A stretch of 40,201 nucleotides of DNA from Planctomycetota bacterium. Lineage in GTDB: Bacteria; Planctomycetota; J058. The translations under genes were made by a program, and so were the position numbers. The stretch is taken from the NCBI GenBank assembly GCA_019636275.1, contig JAHBXY010000080.1, positions 1 to 40,201 of the forward strand, in the 5' to 3' direction. Positions 33,048 through 40,201 of this stretch are shown one piece after another. Numbering within the stretch: position 1 is the stretch's first letter; each line of letters begins with the position of its first letter. The notes below the pieces were generated by a model. It was not told the DNA's origin. It worked only from the letters and a program-made list of their open reading frames with translations, and searched no databases.

Positions 33048-33833
33048 ATGCCGGCGCGCGAGGCGTTCGAGGCCGACGGGTTCGTCAGGGTGCCCGGCGT
33101 CGTCGACCCCGCCGACGTCGCGGCCATGCGGGCGTCGCTGTGGGCGACGCTCGCCGCGCGGGGCGTCGTTCCCGAGCGCTTCGTGGAGGTGGCCGGCGCC
33201 CTGCGCCCGGGGCCGGGCGCCGAGGAGGCGCTGTGGGAGGTCGGGCGGCAGGCCGCGTTCGCGCCGCTCCCGGGCGCCCTGGCCCGCGCCGCCGACGCGG
33301 TGTTCGGGGCCGGGACGTGGGCGCCGACCGACGGCCAGCAGGGCGGGTTGGCCGCGCCGAACCTGCCGCTGCCCGGCGCGTGGAGCGTGCCGCACCTGGC
33401 CTGGCACATGGACGAGCCGGTCGCCGCGGCGCAGGAGCGCGCGTGGGGTCTGCTCGGGTTCGTGTGCCTGGACGACGTCGAGCCCGGCGGCGGGGCCACG
33501 GTCGTGATCGCCGGCTCGCACCGGCGCCTGCTCGCGCTCGCGCGCGCGTCGACCGGCGGCGGGCTGCTCACCACCGACGACGCGCTCGCGGCGCTCGCGG
33601 CGTCCGACGGCTGGTTCGCCGACCTGCTGCGGCCGGACGACCCCGCGGCGCGGCGGCGCCGCTTCATGGACGAGGAGCACGTCTCGGCGGACGTGCCCCT
33701 GCGCGTCGTCGAGCTCACGGGCGCGCCCGGCGACCTCGTGCTCATGGACCCGCGCTGCCTGCACACCGTCTCGGCCAACGCGTCGGCGCGGGCGCGGCTG
33801 ATCATGCGGCTGGTCTGCGTGCGCCGCGCGTGA
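33048..33833 (+). CDS. Phytanoyl-CoA dioxygenase (PhyH) family Fe(II)/2-oxoglutarate oxygenase
   Basis: A 261-residue protein. Iron ligands are His120 and Asp122 in HLAWHMDEP and distal His239 in DPRCLHTVS. An arginine in SARARLIMRL (248 or 250) would bind the 2-oxoglutarate carboxylate. LGFVCLDDVEPGGGATVVIA and GSHRRL are typical PhyH core motifs. I prefer the ATG at 33048 because residues match the family from AFEADGFVRVPG; GTG at 33012 would overlap hypA. It lies 17 bp after hypA and may be in the same transcript, although an O2-using enzyme is unexpected there. The substrate is unknown. Confidence 0.85.
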   Translation: MPAREAFEADGFVRVPGVVDPADVAAMRASLWATLAARGVVPERFVEVAGALRPGPGAEEALWEVGRQAAFAPLPGALARAADAVFGAGTWAPTDGQQGGLAAPNLPLPGAWSVPHLAWHMDEPVAAAQERAWGLLGFVCLDDVEPGGGATVVIAGSHRRLLALARASTGGGLLTTDDALAALAASDGWFADLLRPDDPAARRRRFMDEEHVSADVPLRVVELTGAPGDLVLMDPRCLHTVSANASARARLIMRLVCVRRA

Positions 33834-33837
33834 CCCG

Positions 33838-36665
33838 TCACGGCGCTCGCAGGCGGAGCGTCGCCGCGACGCCGGAGGCGAAGCCCACGAGCAGGCGGCG
33901 GCCGTCCGGCGTGAACGAGGCCGCCGTGGGCACGTCGAGGCTGCGCGAGAGCGCGAGGACCTCGAGCGGTTCGCCCGTGGCGGCGTCGGCGAGCCGCAGA
34001 GTGCGGTCGAGCCCGCCGGAGACGAGGAGCCGGCCGTCGGGGGAGACCGCGAGGCACGTGACCTCCCGCGCGTGAGCGGACGTGACCGCGCGGACCTCGC
34101 GCGCGGCGTCGACGTCCAGCCAGCGCAGCGCCCCGGCCTGGTCGCCGAGCACGACGATCGACGTCCCCGGCAGCGCCACCAACGCGCCGGGGCGCCCCCA
34201 CGTCGCGCCCTGACGCCGCGCCGTCCAGCCGAGCCACCCTGGCCGCGTCGTCGCCGCCCCCTCCCACACCGCGACGGTCGGCGCCGCGCCGTCGAGCCCC
34301 CACGTGACCAGGCGTCCGTCGGTGAGCGAGACGATCCCGTGGACCGGGCCGCGGTGCGCCTGCAGCTGCACGGAGTCCGGCGGCGCGCCGTCCCTGAACG
34401 TCAGCCCGCCCACGATCCCGGCCTCGACGCCGGTCCAGCACCGCTCCGGGCCTGCGTGGAGGCAGAGGAACGACACGGGCAGGTCCGCGAAGGGCGCCGG
34501 CGCCTCGCCGGGGCGGCGCACGACGAAGGCGCGGTCCCCCGCCGCGACGAGCCGCCCGTCCGCCGCCACGCCGAGCGCGCGCAGCGAGGCGGCCTCGCGG
34601 CGCAGGACCTCGTCGCGCCCGTCGGCGCCCCAGCGACGGAGCGACCCGTCGAGGCCGGTCGTCCACACCGCGTCGTCCGCCGCGACGACGCCGGTGACCG
34701 CGCCCGCGTGGCCCGCGGCCGGCGCCGCGACCGCGCCGCTCAGGACGTCGACCTCGCGCACGAGCGGCTCGCCGGCCAGGACGACCGCCGCCCGGGCGCC
34801 GTCGGGCACGACCGCCGCCACCTCCGCGACGCCGGGCAGCGCGTGCCGCGCCACCTCCTCGCCGGTCGCGAGGTCCCACACCCTCCAGCCGCGCGCGCCG
34901 ACGCCGACCAGGCGCCGGCCGTCGCCCGTGAAGCCGAGCGCCAGCGGCCTCCCGTCCACGCTCGCCCGCAGGAGCGCCGCGTCCGACGCCAGGTCCACGA
35001 CGACGACGGCCGAGCCCTCGAGGGCGACGGCGCCGCGCGCGCGGTCGGGCGTGAGCGCGACGTGCAGCCCGGCCCCCTGCGCGGCGACGGTGACGTGAGA
35101 GACCCTCCGCTGCGCGCCGATCGACAGGAGGGTCAGGTGACCGCCGTTCGTCGTCGCGAGCACGGCGTCGCCGTCGTCGGCGACCGCGAGCGCCGTGACC
35201 GGCGCCGCCATCTGCATCTCGAGGACCGCGCGGCGCGCCTCGACGTCCCACACGCGCACGAGCGGGTCCTCGCCGGCGAGGACCACCGTCCGGGCGTCGC
35301 GGCTCACGGCCACGGCGCGGACGCGCGTCGGATGCGGCAGGACGACCGCCCCGCCCGCGCGGAGCCGGCACGTGACGCCGCCGTCCTCGGTCACGACGGC
35401 GAGCGTGTCGCCGCCCCACGCGAGCGCGGTCACGGGGGCCAGGCCCGTCGAGGACGCGACGTCGACTCGGCGCTCTCCGCCGCGCCCCCACGCGCGCACC
35501 ACGCCGTGCTCGTCGCCCGCCAGGACGGCTTCCGCGGTCGCCACCAGGGCCCGGATCGGGGCCGTGTGCTTCGCCCACCGGTCGCCGAGGACCGCCTCGA
35601 GCGCGAGGTGCGCCGAGGCCGCCAGGTCGTGCGCGAGCGGCGTCGCCGGTGTCTTCGTCGTCGCCGGTGCCTTCGTCGGCGCCGGGGCGACGGGGGCGAG
35701 GGTGACCGGCTCCGGCGGCGCGTCCGGCTCCCTGACCGGCGCCGGGCGGGACCAGGACGCCCAGGCGGCGACGGCCTGAGCGCGGCGGCCAGCGCCGCGC
35801 CCGGCAGCCGGCCGGCCGCGCCCGCGTCGCCGGCCGGCGCCGGCGCCTCGTCGAGCCGCCGCGCCAGGGCCGCGCCGTCGGGCGGCCGCGCGTCGGCGTC
35901 GAACCGCAGCGCCTCCAGGCACACGGCCTCCAGCGCCGGCGGGACCGACGGGACCAGCGCGCGCGGCGCGCGCGGGGGCCCGCCCACGAGGACGCGGTGG
36001 GCGATCTCCAGGAACGAGCCGCCGGGGAACGGGGCCTGGCCGGTGAGCGCCTGGTAGAGGATGACGCCGACCGCCCACACGTCGGTCGGCGGGCCGACGC
36101 CCTGCGCGCCCTGGAGCTGCTCGGGCGACATGTAGGCGGGCGTCCCCAGGACCTCCCCGGTCTGCGTCAACCGCCCCAGGCCGGCCGCCGTGGCGAGCCC
36201 GAAGTCCGCGACACGCGCCCGCCCGTGCTCGTCGACGAGGACGTTGGCCGGCTTCACGTCGCGGTGGACGACCCCGCGCGCGTGCGCGTGGCCGAGCGCG
36301 CGCGCGACGTCGCGCACGAGGCGCGCCCGCGCCAGGACGTCCAGCCCATCGAACGCGCGGTCGAGGGGCCGCGCCCCCGGCACGAGCTCGAAGGCCAGGA
36401 ACGGCCTCCCCTCGACCTCGCCCGCGGCGTGGACACCGACGACCCCGGGGTGGCGCAGCGCCGCCGCGAGGTGCCCCTCGCGCGCGAAGCGGGCCCGCGC
36501 CTCGGGGTCCGCGAAGGGCTCCCCCACGAGCTTGAGCGCCACCTCGCGGCCGCTCGTCCGGTCGAGCGCCCGGTAGACGACCCCCATGCCCCCGCGCCCG
36601 AGCTCGCCCAGGAGCTCGAAGCGCTCCCCGAGGACGCGTCTCGCGGGCGGCGGCATGCCGCTCAT
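33838..36665 (-). CDS. Ser/Thr protein kinase with C-terminal WD40-like propeller, frameshift near 35780
   Basis: The N-terminal 265 residues are a Hanks-type kinase with GELGRGGMGVVYRALD, Lys45, HRDVKPANVL (His134-Asp136), DFGLA (154-158) and PAYMSPEQ. After an Ala/Pro linker the frame breaks near 35780: the kinase frame reads RLPGAALAAALRPSPPG, while the downstream frame reads AQAVAAWASWSRPAPVREPD and continues for about 640 residues. These are WD40-type repeats (VRVWDVEARR, GSLRRWGADGRD, VSPDGRLLVSGGLDRTLRLA). Adding one base in the GCCGCCGCGCTC stretch restores a single 942-residue protein. It is likely membrane-associated only weakly, as no long hydrophobic segment is evident. The start is ATG 36665; ATG 36656 is an alternative. 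Substrates are unknown. Confidence 0.82.
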
Positions 36666-36769
36666 GATCCCGCCGCTCGCCGGAGCGTGGAAGAGGGCCC
36701 TCGCGCCCGAGCGCATCCGTTGACGCCGCGTCGCCGCGTGCCACCTTCAGGAGGCGCTGGAGGCGGGCC

Positions 36770-38305
36770 TTGGTCGACTCGACGCTCCCACGAGACGTGA
36801 GCATCCTGCTCGTCGACGACAACCCCGCGAACCTGGTCGCCTTGCGGGCGATCCTCGAGCCGCTGCGCTGCCGGCTGGTCGCGGTCACCTCGGGCCAGGA
36901 GGCCCTCGCGCGGGTCGCGGCCGAGGAGTTCGCGGTCGTCCTGCTCGACGTCCGCATGCCCGGCCTGGACGGCTTCGAGGTGGCGACCCGGCTCAAGGCG
37001 GACCCGGCGACGCGCTTCCTCCCGATCGTCTTCGTCACCGCCCAGGCGACGGACGTCGAGCACGCCGCGCGGGCCTACTCCTGCGGCGCCGTCGACTACC
37101 TGATCAAGCCCCTCCAGCCGGAGATCGTCCGCGGCAAGGTCGAGACCTTCGTCGAGCTGCAGCGGCAGGCCCGCGCCCTGCGCGAGGCCGAGCGGCGGGA
37201 GCACGAGCTGCACCTGTCGGAGCTGCGCGTCGCCAGCGACCAGCGCTACCGCAAGCTGATCGAGGGGATCGACCACGTGATCGCGTGGTCCGCCGACCCG
37301 AGCACGCTGCGCCTCTCGTTCCTGAGCAAGCAGGCGGTCGGCGTCTTCGGCGTCGCGCCCGCCGAGGTCGTCGACCCGGGCTTCTGGACCCGCCGCCTGC
37401 ACCCGGACGACCGGGAGCGCTTCCTCGCCGCCGTCGCGCGCACGATCACCGACCGCGTGGACCAGTCGTGCAACCACCGCATGCTCGCGGCCGACGGGCG
37501 GACGCTGTGGTTCCACACCGGCCTGAGCATGGTCCTCGACACCCCGGTCCCCGAGCTCCACGGGGTCTCGGCCGACGTGACCGACCTCAAGCTGGCCGAG
37601 GAGGAGGCGCGCGAGGCGACGCGCGCGCGCGAGGAGCTGCTGGCCGTCGTCTCGCACGACCTCAAGACGCCGCTCCAGGCGATCTCCATGACCGTCCAGC
37701 GGCTCTCCGGGATCACGACGCTCACGGCCGACGCCACCGGCCAGGCCAAGGCGGGGATCGCCCGGATCCACCGCGCGGCCACGCAGATGGACCGCCTCCT
37801 CGACGACCTCCTGGACATGGAGCGGATCCGTCGGCGCCGCCTGCACGTCGAGCTCCGCCCCGAGCGCGCGGCCGCCCTGGCGCGCGACGCGGTCGAGCTC
37901 ATCGAGGGGCTCGCCGCCGAGCGCTCGATCGACCTCGCCGCCGAGGTCGACGAGGTCGCCGACGTCGACGTGCTCTGCGACCCCGACCGGATCGTGCAGG
38001 TGCTCACGAACCTGCTGGGCAACGCGATCAAGTCCTGCGGCCGCGGCGGGACGATCCGGCTGCGCGCGGCCCGGCGCGGCGACGAGGTCCAGCTCGCCGT
38101 CGCCGACACCGGGCGCGGGATCGCGCCCGCCGACCTCGCGCGTCTCTTCGACGCCCCCCGGGTCACCCCGGCCCGCCGCGACGGCGGCCTGGGCCTCGGC
38201 CTGGCGATCTCCAAGGGGATCGTCGAGGCGCACGGCGGCGCGCTCGAGGTCGAGAGCGCCGTCGGCCGCGGGACCACCTTCCACTTCACACTGCCCACGG
38301 TGTGA
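36770..38305 (+). CDS. Response regulator receiver-PAS-histidine kinase hybrid
   Basis: A 511-residue cytosolic signalling protein. The receiver domain is residues 8-135, with DDNPAN acid pocket, phospho-acceptor Asp60 (LLDVRMPGLDG) and KPL at about 120. A coiled-coil linker (LQRQARALREAERREHELHL) leads to a PAS_3-like domain at 160-280 (RRLHPDDRERFLAAVARTI). HisKA carries VVSHDLKTPLQ (His296), and HATPase_c covers 400-511 (NLLGNAIKSC, DTGRGIAP, GLGLGLAISKGIVEAHGG). The TTG start at 36770 is supported by GGAGG six bases upstream; the GTG at 36797 is an alternative. No output regulator is adjacent. It is divergent from the kinase-WD40 gene and probably relays a signal from another kinase through its receiver. 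Confidence 0.9.
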   Translation: MVDSTLPRDVSILLVDDNPANLVALRAILEPLRCRLVAVTSGQEALARVAAEEFAVVLLDVRMPGLDGFEVATRLKADPATRFLPIVFVTAQATDVEHAARAYSCGAVDYLIKPLQPEIVRGKVETFVELQRQARALREAERREHELHLSELRVASDQRYRKLIEGIDHVIAWSADPSTLRLSFLSKQAVGVFGVAPAEVVDPGFWTRRLHPDDRERFLAAVARTITDRVDQSCNHRMLAADGRTLWFHTGLSMVLDTPVPELHGVSADVTDLKLAEEEAREATRAREELLAVVSHDLKTPLQAISMTVQRLSGITTLTADATGQAKAGIARIHRAATQMDRLLDDLLDMERIRRRRLHVELRPERAAALARDAVELIEGLAAERSIDLAAEVDEVADVDVLCDPDRIVQVLTNLLGNAIKSCGRGGTIRLRAARRGDEVQLAVADTGRGIAPADLARLFDAPRVTPARRDGGLGLGLAISKGIVEAHGGALEVESAVGRGTTFHFTLPTV

Positions 38306-38310
38306 TCGAA

Positions 38311-38973
38311 CTAACGAGGAGCGATGGCGATGGTCGGCGCCACGAACCGGCCGTCGGCCCGCAGCACGCGGTAGACGACCGCGCCGTGGCCGGCCTTCCA
38401 GGCCGCCGGCAGGTCGACCTGACCGCCGGGCGCGACGTCGACCTCGACCGCGTGCGGCCGCTTGACGGCGCGCTCGACCCGGCCGCGGACGAAGGCGGTG
38501 TCGACGTCGCCGGGCGCCGCCTCCTCCCAGGCCCGCAGGGGCGCCGAGGCGCGCTCGAGCGCCGGCCGGGCCGCCTCGAGGGCGTCGGGCGTGAGCGCCA
38601 CCTGCAGGAGCTGGTGCGCGCCGACGACGACGAGGTCGGGGCCGACGGCCACGAACTGGGCCGGCCCGTCGGGCTCGGGCGTGTAGGTGCCCGCGCGCGG
38701 CAGGAGGCCGTAGGCGCGCGCGGCGCCCGAGGGCGCCATGATCACGAGCGCGCGCGCCGGGGTGCGCGGGCGCGCGGCGCGCCAGCCGAGGTCCTCGGGC
38801 GACGCCCGGTTCAGCTCGACGTGCAGCCCGGGGGCCGCCTCGCGGACGCGCGCGGCGAGCGCCTCGGCCGCCTGCTCGAACGTGGGCACGCGCCCTCCCT
38901 CCTGGGCCCCCGCGCCCGCCATGAGGCCCAGGGCGACGCACGAAGCGACGACGACCGGCGCGGCGACGCGCAT
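38311..38973 (-). CDS. Secreted hypothetical protein with signal peptide
   Basis: 220 residues. The N terminus MRVAAPVVVASCVALGLMAG ends in AGAQEGG, a typical Sec signal peptide with cleavage after AQ or AGA. The mature part is mixed alpha/beta without recognised domain (FEQAAEALAARVREAAPGLH, ARALVIMAPSGAARAYGLLP, QFVAVGPDLVVVGAHQLLQV). The ATG at 38973 has a very good Shine-Dalgarno (GGAGGTG, four bases upstream). It lies 35 bp after the TPR gene on the same strand and may share its transcript, although a -10-like TACGAT lies in the gap. Function unknown; location is predicted to be periplasmic or extracellular. Confidence 0.75.
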   Translation of the reverse strand: MRVAAPVVVASCVALGLMAGAGAQEGGRVPTFEQAAEALAARVREAAPGLHVELNRASPEDLGWRAARPRTPARALVIMAPSGAARAYGLLPRAGTYTPEPDGPAQFVAVGPDLVVVGAHQLLQVALTPDALEAARPALERASAPLRAWEEAAPGDVDTAFVRGRVERAVKRPHAVEVDVAPGGQVDLPAAWKAGHGAVVYRVLRADGRFVAPTIAIAPR

Positions 38974-38990
38974 GGGGCACCTCCGCGCGG

Positions 38991-38996
38991 ATCGTA
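38991..38996 (-). promoter_or_regulatory. -10-like TACGAT before the secreted protein gene
   Basis: On the minus strand TACGAT lies 17 nt before the ATG at 38973, with the GGAGGTG ribosome binding site between them. This leadered arrangement contrasts with the leaderless-type spacing at 14101, 14355 and 27801. A -35 match was not found. Confidence 0.3.
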
Positions 38997-39008
38997 CGCC
39001 GCTCGCGC

Positions 39009-40201
39009 TCACCTGGACAGGTACTCCTTGAACCTCGGGTCGTCGCGCACCCGCGCGAAGCAGGGGTCCCTGGCGAAGGTGTAGCCGGCGACGTCGTAGT
39101 AGTCGGGCCGCCCCGAGAGCTCGAGCAGCCGCAGCGCCAGGTCGAGGTCGCCCGCGCGCGCGGCCAGGCGCGCCTGCTGGAAAACCGCGTAGGGCGACCC
39201 CGGGTCGAGCGCCAGGGCGCGCCGAAGGAGCGGCCCCGCCTCGGCCGGCTCGTCGGCCTCGATCACGGCGTCGGCGGCGAGGGTCAGGAGCCCGGGCGAC
39301 CCGGGCGACAGGTCGACCGCGCGCAGGGCCGCGTCGGCCGCCGCCAGCGCGTCGCCTGGCTGCGCGTCGTCCGAGTGGTGGCGCGCGAGCAGGTAGAGCG
39401 CCCGCGCGGCGAACAGCGCCGGGTCGTCGGGGCGAGCCGGGAGCTCGCGCGCGACGACGTCGAGGACCGTCTCGCCCTCGAGCGAGACCTTCACGTAGCC
39501 GAAGGCGTAGGTCCAGTAGGACACCCGGTGGGCCGCCACCGCCCGCGCGGCCACGAGGTAGCGGCCGGCGGCCAGGATCGAGCGCCCCGGGCGCGCGCTG
39601 TTGTTCTCGTACTGCGCCAGCTTCATCAGGTACTCGGCGTCGTGCGCGAGGTGGCGCCGCCACACCTCGAGCGCGTCGCGCGCCTCGACCAGGCGCGTGT
39701 CGCTCGGGACCGCCGCCCGCCGCACGAGCGCCTCGCGGCGGCGCACCTCCTCGGTCTCGGCGACGGCGCGCTCGGCGGCGGTGGCCGTGGCCGCGTCGCC
39801 GCGGGCGGCGGCGACCTGCGCCAGGGCGCGCAGGCTCGGGACGTGCCGCGGCTCGGCCTCGAGGGCGGGCCGGAGGACGTCGAGCGCCTGGTCGACCTTG
39901 CGCGCCTCGACCAGCGCGAGGACGGCGCGCAGACGGTCGTCGGGGCCCAGGTCGGCGAGCAGCGGGAGGTCGGCCTCGAGGTCGCCGGGCGCGCCGGCGG
40001 TCAGCCGCGCGCGCAGGTGGGCCCGCCGGACCTCGATCAGGTGCGGGTGGCTGCCGGCCAGGCGGTCGAGCGCCGCGGCGTCGGCGTCGAGGAGCGCCTG
40101 GTCGAGCCGCGCCGGCGCGTGCTCCGGTTCCAGGGCCAGGAGGCGCGCGAGGAGGCGCGCGCGGCGCGCCGGCTCGCCCTGCGCGCGGCGGACCTCGACC
40201 C
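39009..40201 (-). CDS. TPR-like repeat protein, 5' end outside window
   Basis: The minus-strand frame is open from 40201 to the stop at 39009, nearly 400 codons, so the start lies beyond the window. Tetratricopeptide-like helical pairs recur: VEARKVDQALDVLRPALEAE, LAADAVIEADEPAEAGPLLR, RALALDPGSPYAVFQQARLA. The C terminus contains GYTFARDPCFARVRDDPRF, a pattern often seen at the end of TPR proteins related to adenylate-cyclase- or kinase-associated modules (last TPR followed by DPxFxxLxxDPRF). What N-terminal domain it carries cannot be seen here. The GTG at 39746 is an internal codon rather than the start, because coding-type sequence clearly continues upstream of it. Confidence 0.8.
   Translation of the reverse strand, partial: VEVRRAQGEPARRARLLARLLALEPEHAPARLDQALLDADAAALDRLAGSHPHLIEVRRAHLRARLTAGAPGDLEADLPLLADLGPDDRLRAVLALVEARKVDQALDVLRPALEAEPRHVPSLRALAQVAAARGDAATATAAERAVAETEEVRRREALVRRAAVPSDTRLVEARDALEVWRRHLAHDAEYLMKLAQYENNSARPGRSILAAGRYLVAARAVAAHRVSYWTYAFGYVKVSLEGETVLDVVARELPARPDDPALFAARALYLLARHHSDDAQPGDALAAADAALRAVDLSPGSPGLLTLAADAVIEADEPAEAGPLLRRALALDPGSPYAVFQQARLAARAGDLDLALRLLELSGRPDYYDVAGYTFARDPCFARVRDDPRFKEYLSR

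Overview
The window is about 75% GC with strongly GC-biased third codon positions. Its mix of genes (Sel1 and TPR repeat proteins, Ser/Thr kinases fused to beta-propellers, an ECF sigma factor beside a carboxypeptidase-regulatory-like protein, multi-PAS histidine kinases, a lone NRPS) resembles high-GC Planctomycetota or Myxococcota. No rRNA or ribosomal gene is present, so the phylum is an inference.

Layout. 1-1961: the 3' part of a Sel1-repeat gene with a frameshift, then tRNA-Ala(TGC). 1962-5145: a visibly less GC-rich accessory block with two minus-strand genes (one DUF4375/DMP19-like), one divergent orphan and two largely empty spacers. 5146-14037: one intact trimodular NRPS gene (A-T-C-A-T-C-A-T-TE) whose specificity codes read Val, Cys-like, Val. 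14113-16302: a small zinc-ribbon protein and a membrane Ser/Thr kinase with a C-terminal propeller. 16317-16625: two tandem 168-bp repeat units, the first containing a 27-bp-arm hairpin. 16654-19023: a PQQ-like propeller protein and two small unknown genes. 19039-20035: an acyl-lipid/acyl-CoA desaturase with a clear promoter and a nearby 20-bp palindrome. 20207-23143: a carboxypeptidase-regulatory-like protein and an ECF sigma factor, both frame-disrupted. 23593-27654: a large membrane PAS/GAF histidine kinase convergent with a CoA-transferase.

27813-33030 is a tightly coupled operon for a group 3b bidirectional NAD(P)-linked [NiFe] hydrogenase (sulfhydrogenase): hydB, a cyclic-nucleotide-binding-domain protein, hydG, hydD, hydA, an M52 maturation protease and a HypA-like protein that lacks its zinc domain. 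Four of the six junctions overlap as GTGA. A PhyH-type dioxygenase follows. 33838-40201 holds a second Ser/Thr kinase with WD40-like repeats (frameshifted), a receiver-PAS-histidine kinase, a small secreted protein and a TPR protein running off the window.

The hydrogenase operon, the divergent CoA-transferase and the adjacent redox-type sensor kinase could together handle reductant disposal or fermentation under low oxygen (inference). Three separate genes have a -10-like hexamer 6-7 nt before the ATG, suggesting leaderless transcription. Three loci carry coding-frame breaks (Sel1, sigma/carboxypeptidase-like, kinase), which may be residual assembly indels, since the 8.9-kb NRPS reading frame is unbroken.
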